DNA of 64,000 bases from Arthrobacter jiangjiafuii (GTDB lineage: Bacteria; Actinomycetota; Actinomycetes; Actinomycetales; Micrococcaceae): positions 1,178,001 to 1,242,000 of the forward strand of contig NZ_CP076022.1 in the NCBI RefSeq assembly GCF_018622995.1, in the 5' to 3' direction. The notes under the pieces are model-generated. The model was given only the letters and a program-made list of their open reading frames with translations, ran no database searches and had not been told where the DNA came from. Below, one piece after another: positions 35,229 to 44,698 of this stretch (position 1 is the first letter of the stretch; the number at the start of each line of letters is the position of its first letter). The translations under genes and the position numbers were made by a program.

Positions 35229-36386
35229 TTACCCGGAATCCCGCGCCGGAAGACGTCCGAGCCCGGTCACCAGCTCCACGGCATCACCGCACAACGCGAT
35301 CCGGATCCACCCTTCACCGATCGAGCCGAAAGCGGTTCCCGGCGCCACGGCCACACCCTGCTCCGCGAGGAACTTCTGCGTCCATGCCCGGACGTTGCCG
35401 TCCGAGGCGTGGGAGAGGTCGGCCCAGAGGTAGAACGCCCCCTGCGCCTTCAGGTACGGGATGGACTTGGCGTCAAGGACGGCCGACGCCGCATCCCGGT
35501 TGGTGCGGTAATGTGCGGCAGCCGCGCTGACGTAATCCTGCGGCCCGGTCAGCGCAGCCAGGGCCGCGTACTGCGACGGGGATGCAACGCAGGAGACGAT
35601 CGCCTCCATCGCGATGCTCATCGGAGCCTCGAGCCCGGCAGGAGTAATGAGGGCGCCGATCCGCAGCCCGGTGAGGCCGTATGTCTTGGACAGCGTGACT
35701 GAGACAATCACGCGTTCCCCGCCCGGTCCGCCGTCGTACGCCAGCGGACTCACATGGGGGACGTCGTAAGTGAACGCCTCGTAGCATTCATCCGAAATGA
35801 TCCACAGGTCCCGGCGCCGTGCCAGCTCCACCAGGTCACGGACCAAACCGGCGCTGAACACAGCGCCCAGCGGGTTCGACGGTGAATTCAGCAGCAGCAC
35901 CCGGGTCTTCTCGGTGATCAGCGCTTCGATGTCCTCGATCCGCGGCTGGAAGTCGTGCTCGGGATACAGCGGATACTCCACCGGCTCGGCATGCAGCAGC
36001 CGGGCCGTCATGGCGAAGGTGGGATACCCGGGGTTGGGGATGAGGATCTCGTCGCCTGCGTCCAGCAGCATGCTCATGGCCAGGTGCAGTCCCTGCTGCG
36101 CTCCGGAGGTTACAAACGCCCGGCCCGGTGACACCTCCGTGCCGGTCTGCCGGGAGATGCGGTCGGCGAACGCGGCGCGCAGCGGGGCGATCCCGGCGTT
36201 GGGGGTGTAGCCGGTCTCGTCCCGGCCCAGGGTTGCCTGCGCGGCCTCGAGGATGTGCGGGGGAGTGGGGAAACCCGGTTCCCCAATGCTGAGCACAATG
36301 GAATCGGGCTGCGCCCACGCGGCTTGGGTGATCTCGCGGATCTGGTTCGGAGCGGCGTCGCGGACGTGGGAGGAGAGCTCAGGCAT
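35229..36386 (-). CDS. PLP-dependent aminotransferase, class I/II
   Basis: The 385-residue fold type I enzyme carries the Schiff-base lysine in SVTLSKTYGLTGLRIG (Lys234), the phosphate-binding NSPSNPLGAVF, and SDECYEAFTYD with the aspartate that contacts the pyridine ring. The N-terminal SIGEPGFPTPPHI is typical of the aspartate/aromatic/LL-DAP aminotransferase group. The substrate is not readable. It could act on aspartate, alanine, methionine or aromatic amino acids. It is divergent from truB with 80 bases between. Confidence 0.9.
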   Translation of the reverse strand: MPELSSHVRDAAPNQIREITQAAWAQPDSIVLSIGEPGFPTPPHILEAAQATLGRDETGYTPNAGIAPLRAAFADRISRQTGTEVSPGRAFVTSGAQQGLHLAMSMLLDAGDEILIPNPGYPTFAMTARLLHAEPVEYPLYPEHDFQPRIEDIEALITEKTRVLLLNSPSNPLGAVFSAGLVRDLVELARRRDLWIISDECYEAFTYDVPHVSPLAYDGGPGGERVIVSVTLSKTYGLTGLRIGALITPAGLEAPMSIAMEAIVSCVASPSQYAALAALTGPQDYVSAAAAHYRTNRDAASAVLDAKSIPYLKAQGAFYLWADLSHASDGNVRAWTQKFLAEQGVAVAPGTAFGSIGEGWIRIALCGDAVELVTGLGRLPARDSG

Positions 36387-36453
36387 ACCGGCATGCTATC
36401 GCCGCAACGGTGCCCGCAGCGACCTGCGTCCGTAACAGCAGTCCGGGGCCGCA

Positions 36454-36459
36454 TATACT
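36454..36459 (+). promoter_or_regulatory. -10 box for leaderless truB
   Basis: TATACT lies seven bases before GTG 36467. GAAAGG in between could act as a weak ribosome-binding site, but the distance predicts a leaderless or nearly leaderless transcript. Confidence 0.5.
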
Positions 36460-36466
36460 GAAAGGC

Positions 36467-37405
36467 GTGAATTCCGGGCAGGTCCGTTCAGGGCTGATTA
36501 TTGTGGACAAGCCGCAGGGATGGACCAGCCACGATGTGGTTGGCCGCCTGCGGAAACTAGCGGGAACCCGAAAAGTGGGGCATGCCGGGACACTGGATCC
36601 GATGGCCACCGGCGTGCTGGTGATCGGAATCAACAAGGCCACGCGCCTGCTCACCTACATTGTGGGCACCTCCAAGACATACGAAGCGACCATCCGGCTG
36701 GGGCAGTCCACCGTGACTGACGACGCCGAGGGCGAGGTCACCGCCGAAACAATCGCCGCAGCCGTCACCGATGAAGAGATCATGGCTGCCGTTGCGGCCC
36801 TGACCGGCGACATCCAGCAGATCCCCAGCAGCGTCAGCGCGATCAAGGTCAACGGGGAACGCTCCTACGCCCGGGTCCGTGCCGGCGCCGAGGTGAACCT
36901 TCCGCCGCGTCCGGTGACCGTCTCCCGCTTCGAGGTCCATGACATCCGCCGCGAAGCCGGCGGCAAGCTGCGCGACGTCGATGTCACCGTTGACTGCTCC
37001 TCCGGCACCTACATCCGTGCCCTGGCCCGCGACCTCGGCGCCGCCCTGGGCGTGGGCGGGCATCTGACCGCGCTGCGCCGCACCTGCGTGGGTCCGTACA
37101 GCCTGGCCCAGGCCGCCACGCTGGAGCAGCTCGCTGCCGACCTGCAGGTCCTCGAGCTCGACGACGCCGCCCGCGCGCTGTTCCCGGTCCGGGAACTGAC
37201 CGCCGCCGAAGCCACCGATCTTTCCCACGGCCGCCGCATCGCGCCGTCTGACACCGCCAACGACGACGGCGCGCCAGTGGCCGCCTTCGCCCCGAGCGGC
37301 ACGCTGGTGGGCCTGCTCGAAAACCGCGGCCCCTCCGGCGGGGAGTTCCCGGCGGCCTACGCCAAGGCCCTGCTGGTCTTCGCGCCCGGGAACGAGGCAG
37401 CGTAG
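36467..37405 (+). CDS. truB: tRNA pseudouridine-55 synthase
   Basis: The 312-residue enzyme makes pseudouridine 55 in the T arm of tRNAs. It starts SGLIIVDKPQGWTSHDVVGRLR and has the catalytic aspartate in KVGHAGTLDPMATGVLVIGI. It also shows the family segments YEATIRLGQSTVTDDAEGEV and VDCSSGTYIRALARDLGAALG. I chose GTG 36467 because 19 further upstream residues are unconserved and a -10 box lies there. The C-terminus has the short actinobacterial extension. The stop directly abuts the next GTG start. Confidence 0.96.
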   Translation: MNSGQVRSGLIIVDKPQGWTSHDVVGRLRKLAGTRKVGHAGTLDPMATGVLVIGINKATRLLTYIVGTSKTYEATIRLGQSTVTDDAEGEVTAETIAAAVTDEEIMAAVAALTGDIQQIPSSVSAIKVNGERSYARVRAGAEVNLPPRPVTVSRFEVHDIRREAGGKLRDVDVTVDCSSGTYIRALARDLGAALGVGGHLTALRRTCVGPYSLAQAATLEQLAADLQVLELDDAARALFPVRELTAAEATDLSHGRRIAPSDTANDDGAPVAAFAPSGTLVGLLENRGPSGGEFPAAYAKALLVFAPGNEAA

Positions 37406-37780
37406 GTGGTTGTCGATCCGATGTTCATTGTGGGCACCATCGTGTGCCTGGTATCGCTGGTCCTGTGTTTCGGAGCGGCAATCCTGAAGCAGGGGCCGAA
37501 CGACCTCACCATCCTGTCCGTGGCCGCCGTGGAGCTGTTCCTGCTGGTCTACGGCGTAACCGCCGTGTTCCGCCAGATCGGCGGGGAAGGCGTGGCCGGC
37601 CCGGTCTGGGAGTTCTGGGGCTACCTCTTTACCGCCATGCTGGTTCCGGCAGGCGCCATCTGGTGGTCGCTGATGGACCGCAGCCGCTGGTCCAACGTGG
37701 TCCTCGGCGCCGTCGGCATCACGGTTTTTGTCATGTTGTTCCGGATGGAACAGATCTGGGACGGAGTACCCCTCGCATGA
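37406..37780 (+). CDS. Four-helix membrane protein downstream of truB
   Basis: I recognise no named family. The 124-residue protein has four predicted helices: FIVGTIVCLVSLVLCFGAAIL, LTILSVAAVELFLLVYGVTAV, GYLFTAMLVPAGAIWWSLMD and VVLGAVGITVFVMLFRM. Start GTG 37406 follows the truB stop without a gap, and its stop overlaps the next ATG, so it belongs to the truB operon. Similar small proteins follow truB in relatives, which suggests a conserved but undescribed membrane component. Confidence 0.7.
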   Translation: MVVDPMFIVGTIVCLVSLVLCFGAAILKQGPNDLTILSVAAVELFLLVYGVTAVFRQIGGEGVAGPVWEFWGYLFTAMLVPAGAIWWSLMDRSRWSNVVLGAVGITVFVMLFRMEQIWDGVPLA

Positions 37781-38247
37781 AAATGAACAACCCCGAACCC
37801 ACCAATACACCCGGCAGCCCCCAGGCTGAGCCGGCAGCCGAACCGACCGGCCGCAATGCCGGCCCCGGCCGCCTGCTGGTGGCTGTTTACGCGATCTTCG
37901 CCCTGGCCGCCACCGCCCGTGCGGGCTTCCAGATCGCCACCAAGTTCGACCACGCCCCGGTGGCGTACCTGTTGTCTGCCTTTGCCGCCGTCGTGTACAT
38001 CGTGGCGACCGTCGGCCTGGCAAAATCCGGCCCCCGCGCCTATGCCGTCTCCGTTGTTGCCGTGAGCATCGAAATGCTCGGCGTGCTGGCGGTGGGGATC
38101 TTCGGCCTGGTGGATCCTGCCGCGCTGCCCGATGACACCGTCTGGTCCGGCTTCGGTGCAGGCTACGGCTACGTGCCGCTGCTGCTTCCGATGCTCGGCC
38201 TCTGGTGGCTGTACCGGCACCGCGGAAGCGCGTCCGCACGCGGCTGA
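37777..38247 (+). CDS. Small membrane protein coupled to the preceding one
   Basis: The 156-residue protein begins at ATG 37777 inside the previous stop (ATGA). After a Pro/Glu-rich tail of about 30 residues it has four hydrophobic helices (LLVAVYAIFALAATARAGF, VAYLLSAFAAVVYIVATVGL, VVAVSIEMLGVLAVGIFGLV, YVPLLLPMLGLWWLY). I do not recognise the family. Coupling to the preceding gene suggests that the two small membrane proteins form one complex. Confidence 0.7.
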   Translation: MKMNNPEPTNTPGSPQAEPAAEPTGRNAGPGRLLVAVYAIFALAATARAGFQIATKFDHAPVAYLLSAFAAVVYIVATVGLAKSGPRAYAVSVVAVSIEMLGVLAVGIFGLVDPAALPDDTVWSGFGAGYGYVPLLLPMLGLWWLYRHRGSASARG

Positions 38248-38371
38248 GGCAACCGGGCAGCCGCGGTTCGCAAAACCGGCCCGCAGCTGTGCCCCCTTGT
38301 GATGTGACGCGTGAGACGATGGCAGGAGTGCATCACATCCGCATGGTTTTCCACGCCTTCAGGGGGCAGAC

Positions 38372-39151
38372 ATGAGTAATACCGCCGCAAGTCCCAGTGA
38401 CCGCCCCGACGGCGGCGCAGGTCAGCCGAGGCAGGGCCAGCCCGCCCAGCCCGCCGAGCCCGATCAGGGCCGGCCGGCCCAGAACCAGCCCCCTGCAGGG
38501 CGCAAGCCGCATGTTCCCGCCGCCGGAAACCCGGCTGCCGGAAACCCCGCCGAAAACCCAGCTGCCGCCGGGGCGCGCCCCACCGAAAAGCTGCAGGTTC
38601 CGCCCGCTGGAAAGCCTGCCGGTACAAATGCCGGAACAGCCGCACCACAGGGCAAGCCCTCCAAGTCCAAGACTCGGCCGTACAAGAGCAGCGACGACTG
38701 GGGTGTCTTCCGCGCCGTCGTCATCATCGTGGGTGTCCTGATTGCCGCCGTCGGGATCTTCTACCTCGTCACCGGCACTGCCGGTGTGCCGGACACCGGC
38801 GGGGGAGAGGTCAACACCTCCCTGGAGTCCCAGTTCCGGTTCTTCTCGGCCATGATGGTGGGCGTCGGTGCGGCGTTCATTGCCATTGCGGTGAAATTCA
38901 AATGGGCGAACATGCTTTGGCTGGTCTGCCTGATGGTCTTCCTCGGAGGGATCGGCCGGGTGCTGTCCTGGGCCTTCAGCGGAACCCCGCACTACAGCAT
39001 GATCATCCTGATGATCCTTGAGCTGGCCTTCCCGCCGGCCCTGCTCGTCTGGCACCGCTTCATCGCCAAGACCAGCGACCTCAAGCGCGAATACAGCGAG
39101 GGTAACGCAAACCGCGGCGGTACAGCTGCCGGCGGCGGAACGCGGGGCTGA
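38372..39151 (+). CDS. Membrane protein with DUF4345 domain
   Basis: The 259-residue protein has a long disordered N-terminal tail rich in Pro, Ala, Gly and Gln (residues 1-105). A DUF4345-type membrane domain of about four helices follows: AVVIIVGVLIAAVGIFYLVTG, FRFFSAMMVGVGAAFIAIAVKF, MLWLVCLMVFLGGIGRVLSW and MIILMILELAFPPALLVWHRF. The function of DUF4345 is unknown. GGGGG seven bases before ATG 38372 supports the start. It precedes ribF but has its own spacing of about 100 bases on each side. Confidence 0.75.
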   Translation: MSNTAASPSDRPDGGAGQPRQGQPAQPAEPDQGRPAQNQPPAGRKPHVPAAGNPAAGNPAENPAAAGARPTEKLQVPPAGKPAGTNAGTAAPQGKPSKSKTRPYKSSDDWGVFRAVVIIVGVLIAAVGIFYLVTGTAGVPDTGGGEVNTSLESQFRFFSAMMVGVGAAFIAIAVKFKWANMLWLVCLMVFLGGIGRVLSWAFSGTPHYSMIILMILELAFPPALLVWHRFIAKTSDLKREYSEGNANRGGTAAGGGTRG

Positions 39152-39256
39152 TCCTTTTCGGCCATAATGGATAGGTCCGGTTGGCGCAGGTGCGCTGCCG
39201 GCCCCCCAGCCGCGGCACCGCCGCGACCTTTGAACCGTCTGTCCTAAGGAGCCTGT

Positions 39257-40243
39257 GTGTACTACTGGAATGACCTGGCGGAGGTTCCTGCCGGTATCGG
39301 TCCGACAGTAGTCACGATCGGGAACTTCGACGGCGTGCACCTGGGCCACCAGCACGTGCTGGACCGCCTGGTGAAGGTGGCCCGCGCCAAGGACGCCGCA
39401 GCCGTGGCCATCTCCTTCGACCCGCATCCGGCCCAGATCCACCGGCCGGAAGCCGCCCCGGAACTCATCATGGGCCCGCAGGACCGCCGCGAGGCGCTGG
39501 CAGCCACGGGCCTGGACGGGCTGCTGATGATGCACTACGACCTGCAGCTGGCCTCCCTGACCCCCGAGGAATTCGTGCGCCGGGTCTTCGTGGACGGGCT
39601 GCACGTCTGCGCGGTCGTGATCGGGCACGACGTGCGCTTCGGCCGCGGCAACGCCGGTGACCTGCAGACCATGCGCGACCTCGGTGCGCAGCTGGGCTTT
39701 GAAGTACAGGCAGTGGAGGACTTCGGTGCCCTGCCGGACGGGTCCGACGCCGGCGGCCGGCGCTGCTCCTCGACCTGGATCCGGGAAGCTCTGCGCAGCG
39801 GCGATGTACGTACCGCCGCCCGGCTGCTGGGCCGCACGCACCGCATGCGCGGCGAGGTGGTCCACGGCGCTGCCCGCGGCCGCGAGCTGGGTTTCCCCAC
39901 CGCCAACCTGGCGCCGGAGTCCACCGGGCTGATTCCCGCGGACGGGATCTACGCGGGGTGGATGGTCGACGCCGCCGGAACCCGCTGGCCGGCAGCCATC
40001 TCGGTCGGCTCGAACCCGACGTTCGACGGCGTCAGCCGGCAGGTCGAGGCCCACGTTATCGACCGGCCGGACGAGAAGATCACCGACTTCAACCTGTATG
40101 GCCAGCAGGTGGTGGTCGAGTTCGTGGAGAGGCTGCGCGGGATGGTCGCTTATACCGGCCCTGCCGCCCTGATCGAGCAGATGCGCCTTGACGTGGCGCG
40201 CACCAGGGATGTCCTTTCGACAGATAGCAGCGCCGACAGGTAA
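39257..40243 (+). CDS. ribF: Bifunctional riboflavin kinase / FMN adenylyltransferase
   Basis: The 328-residue enzyme makes FMN and then FAD from riboflavin. The N-terminal nucleotidyltransferase domain has VVTIGNFDGVHLGHQHVLDRL with the HxGH-like motif, SFDPHP and SSTWIREALRSGDV. The C-terminal kinase domain starts GEVVHGAARGRELGFPTANL and includes GVYAG-like GIYAGWMVD and ISVGSNPTFDG. GTG start with AAGGAG five bases upstream. A -10-like CATAAT is at 39163-39168. No FMN riboswitch is visible in the leader. Confidence 0.96.
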   Translation: MYYWNDLAEVPAGIGPTVVTIGNFDGVHLGHQHVLDRLVKVARAKDAAAVAISFDPHPAQIHRPEAAPELIMGPQDRREALAATGLDGLLMMHYDLQLASLTPEEFVRRVFVDGLHVCAVVIGHDVRFGRGNAGDLQTMRDLGAQLGFEVQAVEDFGALPDGSDAGGRRCSSTWIREALRSGDVRTAARLLGRTHRMRGEVVHGAARGRELGFPTANLAPESTGLIPADGIYAGWMVDAAGTRWPAAISVGSNPTFDGVSRQVEAHVIDRPDEKITDFNLYGQQVVVEFVERLRGMVAYTGPAALIEQMRLDVARTRDVLSTDSSADR

Positions 40244-40246
40244 ACT
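40217..40246 (+). promoter_or_regulatory. Promoter of rpsO
   Basis: TCGACA (40217-40222) and TAAACT (40241-40246) are 18 bases apart, across the end of ribF. The leader of about 125 bases before rpsO includes small inverted repeats such as GTCCT-CGC-AGGAC, which could serve S15 autoregulation. Confidence 0.5.
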
Positions 40247-40378
40247 GGGTTCAAATTCGGCTGCGGTCCGTGGCGGCTGAATTTCTTTGCGTCTGGAGGA
40301 CTCGTCCTCGCAGGACGCCAAGTTCCCGGCAGCGCAGTGCTGACTCGGGCCTCACGGCACAACTCTAGGAGAGTTACA

Positions 40379-40648
40379 TTGGCACTTGATCCCGTAGTCA
40401 AGCAGGAAATCATTCAGGCGTTCGCCCGCGCCGAAGGCGACACCGGTTCGCCTGAGGTGCAGGTTGCTGTGCTGTCACGTCGTATCCTCGACCTGACCGA
40501 ACACCTGAAGACGCACAAGCATGACCACCACACCCGCCGCGGCCTGATGGCCCTGGTTGGTCGTCGTCGTCGTATGCTTTCCTACCTGAAGGAAACGGAC
40601 ATCACCCGCTACCGTGCGCTCATCGAGCGTCTCGGCCTGCGTAAGTAG
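40379..40648 (+). CDS. rpsO: 30S ribosomal protein S15
   Basis: The 89-residue protein has the standard S15 length and sequence ([35 protein letters not shown], then [23 protein letters not shown]). The start is TTG 40379, with TAGGAGAG about seven bases upstream. An earlier in-frame ATG would add 14 unrelated residues. It binds 16S rRNA in the platform of the small subunit. It is transcribed ahead of pnp, the common bacterial arrangement. Confidence 0.98.
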   Translation: MALDPVVKQEIIQAFARAEGDTGSPEVQVAVLSRRILDLTEHLKTHKHDHHTRRGLMALVGRRRRMLSYLKETDITRYRALIERLGLRK

Positions 40649-40657
40649 TCTTTGCAG

Positions 40658-40691
40658 AAGGGCGGCCCTGCGTATCGTGGGAGCCGCCCTT
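40658..40691. terminator. Terminator after rpsO
   Basis: AAGGGCGGC (40658-40666) and GCCGCCCTT (40683-40691) pair perfectly and are followed by TT. Read-through to pnp is likely, as in other bacteria. Confidence 0.75.
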
Positions 40692-40755
40692 TTCAGGCAG
40701 GCATGGACACCGGCTTTGACCGGAAGCGCACCCGCCGTGTGAAAACACAAGCACT

Positions 40756-40790
40756 ACAGCAGTAACCAGCAAGACAGCAGTAACCAGCAA
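40756..40790. repeat. Two near-tandem 17-base repeats in the rpsO-pnp gap
   Basis: ACAGCAGTAACCAGCAA occurs at 40756-40772 and 40774-40790. It is the most A-rich part of the 327-base rpsO-pnp gap. The rest of that gap holds the rpsO terminator, a small palindrome CCGCTCC-A-GGAGCGG (40897-40911) and the pnp leader stem. Confidence 0.7.
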
Positions 40791-40941
40791 AACATCAACA
40801 GGAGTCAGCCAGCATCGCAGCATTCGCGGTCCTCGGTAGTGGTCTCCGGGAGTTTGTGCCCGTGGACCTCGATCGAAGACCGGGTGTTGAACCGACCCGC
40901 TCCAGGAGCGGTGCACGCGTTTATTGGGACGATGCTGGATG

Positions 40942-40965
40942 CCTCCGCCAACGAAGAAACGGAGG
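40942..40965 (+). promoter_or_regulatory. Stem in the pnp leader that would hide its ribosome-binding site
   Basis: CCTCCG (40942-40947) is the exact complement of CGGAGG (40960-40965), which is the only Shine-Dalgarno sequence for pnp, ten bases before its ATG. The 12-base loop is A-rich. A folded stem would block translation and could be the target of autoregulation by PNPase. This is inferred from the pairing. Confidence 0.55.
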
Positions 40966-40975
40966 TGACTCTTCT

Positions 40976-43201
40976 ATGGAGGGTCCCGAAATTCAGTTCG
41001 CAGAAGCCGTCATTGACAACGGCAAGTACGGCCAGCGCGTCATCCGCTTTGAAACCGGCCGTCTGGCCCAGCAGGCTGCAGGCGCAGCCACTGTCTACAT
41101 CGACGATGACACCGTCCTGCTCTCGGCTACGTCAGCCGGCAAGTCCCCGCGCGAAGGCTTTGACTTCTTCCCGCTGACCGTCGACGTCGAAGAGCGCATG
41201 TACGCCGCCGGCCGCATCCCGGGCTCGTTCTTCCGCCGCGAAGGCCGCCCGTCCACCGAAGCCATCCTGGCCTGCCGCCTGATGGACCGTCCGCTGCGCC
41301 CCGCCTTCGTCAAGGGCCTGCGCAACGAGGTCCAGATCGTGGTCACCGTCCTGGCGATCAACCCCGACGTGCTGTACGACGTCGTTGCGATCAACGCGTC
41401 CTCCATGTCCACCCAGCTGAGCGGCCTGCCGTTCTCCGGTCCGATCGGCGGCGTCCGCGTTGCCCTGATCGACGACCAGTGGGTTGCCTTCCCGAAGCAC
41501 TCCGAACTGGAGCGCGCAGTCTTCTCCATGGTGGTTGCCGGCCGCATTGCCGGTGACGACGTCGCCATCATGATGGTGGAAGCCGAAGCCACCGACGCAG
41601 CCTGGAACCTCATCAAGGAAGAGGGCGCCACCGCCCCGACCGAAGAGGTTGTTGCAGAGGGCCTGGAAGCGGCCAAGCCGTTCATCAAGGTTCTGTGCGA
41701 GGCACAGTCGGACCTGGCCTCCCGCGCCGCCAAGCCCACCGTCGAGTTCCCGATCTTCCTGGACTACCAGGACGACGTCTACGAAGCAGTGGAAGCCGCA
41801 GCCGCCGACAAGCTGGCCAAGGTCTTCTCGATCGCCGACAAGCAGGAACGCGACATCGCCGCCGACCAGCTCAAGGACGAAGTTGTTGGTTCGCTCTCCG
41901 AGCGCTTCGAAGGCCGCGAGAAGGAACTCTCCGCAGCATTCCGCTCCGTCACCAAGCAGGTTGTGCGCCAGCGCATCCTCAAGGAGCAGGTCCGCATCGA
42001 CGGCCGCGGCCTGACGGACATCCGTCAGCTCACCGCCGAGGTAGAGGTTCTGCCCCGCGTTCATGGCTCGGCCATCTTCGAGCGCGGCGAAACCCAGATC
42101 CTGGGTGTCACCACGCTGAACATGCTCAAGATGGAACAGCAGATCGACTCGCTGTCGCCGGTAACGCGTAAGCGCTACATGCACAACTACAACTTCCCGC
42201 CGTACTCCACCGGTGAAACCGGCCGCGTGGGTTCGCCCAAGCGCCGCGAAATCGGCCACGGTGCCCTGGCAGAGCGCGCGCTCATGCCGGTGCTGCCGAC
42301 GCGTGAGGAATTCCCGTACGCCATCCGCCAGGTCTCCGAAGCCCTGAGCTCCAACGGTTCCACCTCCATGGGTTCGGTCTGCGCCTCGACGCTGTCCATG
42401 CTCAACGCCGGTGTCCCGCTGCGCGCTCCGGTTGCCGGTATCGCCATGGGCCTGGTCTCCGACCAGGTCGACGGCGAAACCCGCTACGCCGCCCTGACCG
42501 ATATCCTCGGCGCCGAAGATGCTTTCGGTGACATGGACTTCAAGGTTGCCGGTACCTCCGAGTTCGTCACGGCCATCCAGCTGGACACGAAGCTCGACGG
42601 CATCCCCGCATCCGTGCTGGCAGCAGCACTGAAGCAGGCCCGTGAAGCCCGCCTGCACATCCTCGGTGTCATGGACGCTGCGATCGATACCCCGGACGAG
42701 CTCTCCGAGTTCGCGCCGCGCATCATCTCGGTGAAGATCCCCGTGGATAAGATCGGCGAGGTCATTGGCCCGAAGGGCAAGATGATCAACCAGATTCAGG
42801 AAGACACCGGCGCTGACATCTCCATTGAAGATGACGGCACGGTCCTGATCGGCGCAACCGACGGCGGATCCGCCGAGGCTGCCCGCGCGGCGATCAATGC
42901 GATCGCCAACCCGCAGATCCCTGAGATCGGCGAGCGTTACCTCGGTACGGTAGTGAAGACCACCACGTTCGGTGCCTTCGTCTCCCTGACCCCGGGCAAG
43001 GACGGCCTGCTGCACATCTCCGAGCTGCGTAAGCTCGCCGGTGGCAAGCGTGTCGACAACGTTGACGAGGTTGTTTCCGTCGGCCAGAAGATCCAGGTGG
43101 AAATCACCAAGATCGATGACCGCGGCAAGCTGTCCCTGTCTCCGGTTGTTGCTGAAGACGCCGAAGGCGAAGAAGCAGCAGAAACCGAGTCCGCAGAGTA
43201 G
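40976..43201 (+). CDS. pnp: Polyribonucleotide nucleotidyltransferase (PNPase / guanosine pentaphosphate synthetase type)
   Basis: The 741-residue phosphorolytic 3'-5' exonuclease has two RNase PH domains. The first includes [33 protein letters not shown], and the second, catalytic one includes [13 protein letters not shown]-like residues and [13 protein letters not shown] domain ([29 protein letters not shown]) and an S1 domain ([31 protein letters not shown]) follow. Actinobacterial homologues have also been described as guanosine pentaphosphate synthetase (GpsI). ATG 40976 is preceded by GGAGG. The M16 peptidase gene starts directly after the stop. Confidence 0.97.
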   Translation: MEGPEIQFAEAVIDNGKYGQRVIRFETGRLAQQAAGAATVYIDDDTVLLSATSAGKSPREGFDFFPLTVDVEERMYAAGRIPGSFFRREGRPSTEAILACRLMDRPLRPAFVKGLRNEVQIVVTVLAINPDVLYDVVAINASSMSTQLSGLPFSGPIGGVRVALIDDQWVAFPKHSELERAVFSMVVAGRIAGDDVAIMMVEAEATDAAWNLIKEEGATAPTEEVVAEGLEAAKPFIKVLCEAQSDLASRAAKPTVEFPIFLDYQDDVYEAVEAAAADKLAKVFSIADKQERDIAADQLKDEVVGSLSERFEGREKELSAAFRSVTKQVVRQRILKEQVRIDGRGLTDIRQLTAEVEVLPRVHGSAIFERGETQILGVTTLNMLKMEQQIDSLSPVTRKRYMHNYNFPPYSTGETGRVGSPKRREIGHGALAERALMPVLPTREEFPYAIRQVSEALSSNGSTSMGSVCASTLSMLNAGVPLRAPVAGIAMGLVSDQVDGETRYAALTDILGAEDAFGDMDFKVAGTSEFVTAIQLDTKLDGIPASVLAAALKQAREARLHILGVMDAAIDTPDELSEFAPRIISVKIPVDKIGEVIGPKGKMINQIQEDTGADISIEDDGTVLIGATDGGSAEAARAAINAIANPQIPEIGERYLGTVVKTTTFGAFVSLTPGKDGLLHISELRKLAGGKRVDNVDEVVSVGQKIQVEITKIDDRGKLSLSPVVAEDAEGEEAAETESAE

Positions 43202-44599
43202 ATGTCACATATTGCTGATGGAACCCGTCCCGATGCCGGAAATGCTCCGGCATCCGGGACGGTTGTCCGCCTTCCGCTGACCACTCTTCCCGGTGACCCG
43301 TCCCTTGTGATGGGAACTCCGGGAGGCGCCGTCGTGCGCCGTTCCGTCCTTCCCGGCGGAGTGCGCGTGCTGACCGAAGCCATGCCCGGCCAGCGGAGCG
43401 CAACCATCGGCTTCTGGGTTGGTGTCGGCTCGCGGGATGAAGCCGCGGGCCGGCACGGCTCCACCCACTTCCTTGAGCACCTGCTGTTCAAGGGCACCAC
43501 GCGCCGTTCGGCGCTGGACATCGCGCTGGCCTTTGACGAGGTCGGCGGGGAGTCCAACGCGGCGACGGCCAAGGAAAGCACCTGCTACTACGCACGGGTG
43601 CTGGATACCGATCTGCCGATGGCCATTGACGTCATCACCGACATGATCACCTCCGCGGTCCTGGACCCGGAGGAGCTGGAGCAGGAACGCGACGTCATCC
43701 TGGAAGAAATTGCCATGGATGCCGATGATCCCGCCGACCTGTGCCACGAGAAGTTCGCCGAAGCCGTCCTGGGCGACCACGCCCTGGGACGTCCCATCGG
43801 CGGCACTCCCGAGGCGATCAAGAGCGTTCCGCGCGAAGCCGTGCTGGAGCACTACCGGCGTTACTACCGCCCCACTGAACTGGTAGTCACCGCTGCCGGC
43901 GGCCTGGAGCACGACGACGTCTGCGCCCTGGTGCTCGATGCCCTGAAGAAGGCCGGCTGGGACCTGTCCGAAGACGCCACACCGGCGCCCCGGCGGAACA
44001 CCGAGCCCGCAGTCATCACCGGCACCGCCGGAGTCCAGGTCATCAACCGGCCGGTCGAACAGGCCAACGTGGTCATGGGCTGCCCGTCACTGACGGCCAC
44101 CGATGACCGGCGGTTTGCCATGAGCGTCCTGAATACGATCCTGGGCGGCGGCATGTCCTCGCGCCTGTTCCAGGAAATCCGCGAAAAGCGCGGCCTGGTC
44201 TACTCCACGTATTCCTTCTCTGCGTCCTATGCCGATGCCGGGTACTTCGGCATGTACGCCGGCTGCTCTCCGGCCAAGACCCGGCAGGTCATTGACCTGA
44301 TGGGGTCCGAACTGGAACGCCTCGCGAAGGACGGCGTGGACGCCGCCGAGCTGAAGAAGGCCCGCGGCCAGATCGCCGGTGGCATGGTCATGGCGCTGGA
44401 GGACTCCAGCTCCCGCATGTCCCGGCTGGGGCGGGCCGAACTGGTCAGCGGAGAGTTTATCGACATCGACGAGTCACTGTCCCGTATTGGTTCAGTGACT
44501 GCGGAGGAAGTGCAGGCGCTGGCCGCCGAGCTGGCTGCCGCACCGCGCACCATCACGATTGTCGGGCCGTTCGAATCGGCCGCGGAGCTGGGCTTCTAG
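43202..44599 (+). CDS. M16-family zinc metallopeptidase (pitrilysin/MPP-like)
   Basis: The 465-residue protein has the inverted zinc motif HFLEH (His89, Glu92, His93) in the N-terminal domain, with the distal glutamate about 75 residues later. VGSRDEAAGRHGSTHFLEHLLFKGT is diagnostic. The C-terminal M16 domain contains GGGMSSRLFQEIREKRGLVYSTYSF. It is a single-chain homologue of mitochondrial processing peptidase beta and of Bacillus YmxG. The pnp-M16 pairing is conserved in Gram-positive bacteria and is usually read as an operon. The protein substrate is unknown. Confidence 0.94.
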   Translation: MSHIADGTRPDAGNAPASGTVVRLPLTTLPGDPSLVMGTPGGAVVRRSVLPGGVRVLTEAMPGQRSATIGFWVGVGSRDEAAGRHGSTHFLEHLLFKGTTRRSALDIALAFDEVGGESNAATAKESTCYYARVLDTDLPMAIDVITDMITSAVLDPEELEQERDVILEEIAMDADDPADLCHEKFAEAVLGDHALGRPIGGTPEAIKSVPREAVLEHYRRYYRPTELVVTAAGGLEHDDVCALVLDALKKAGWDLSEDATPAPRRNTEPAVITGTAGVQVINRPVEQANVVMGCPSLTATDDRRFAMSVLNTILGGGMSSRLFQEIREKRGLVYSTYSFSASYADAGYFGMYAGCSPAKTRQVIDLMGSELERLAKDGVDAAELKKARGQIAGGMVMALEDSSSRMSRLGRAELVSGEFIDIDESLSRIGSVTAEEVQALAAELAAAPRTITIVGPFESAAELGF

Positions 44600-44623
44600 C
44601 CCTTCCTGCCCGGTTTCAGACCA

Positions 44624-44663
44624 CGGAAAGTGCGTTTCCCACTCCTGGGAGGCGCACTTTCCG
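44624..44663. terminator. Hairpin terminator between M16 peptidase and moaD
   Basis: CGGAAAGTGCG (44624-44634) and CGCACTTTCCG (44653-44663) are perfect inverted repeats, with a smaller TCCCACTCCTGGGA stem in the loop. It lies between convergent genes. Confidence 0.7.
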
Positions 44664-44698
44664 CGTTCAGCGGCTCAACCGCTGGGGTTCTCATCTAT

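Noticed and set aside
36410-36466. Earlier ATG for truB
   Set aside because: It would place the -10 box inside the coding region and add 19 unconserved residues.
39152-39256. FMN riboswitch before ribF
   Set aside because: The leader is short, and I see none of the conserved stem-loop segments of the RFN element.
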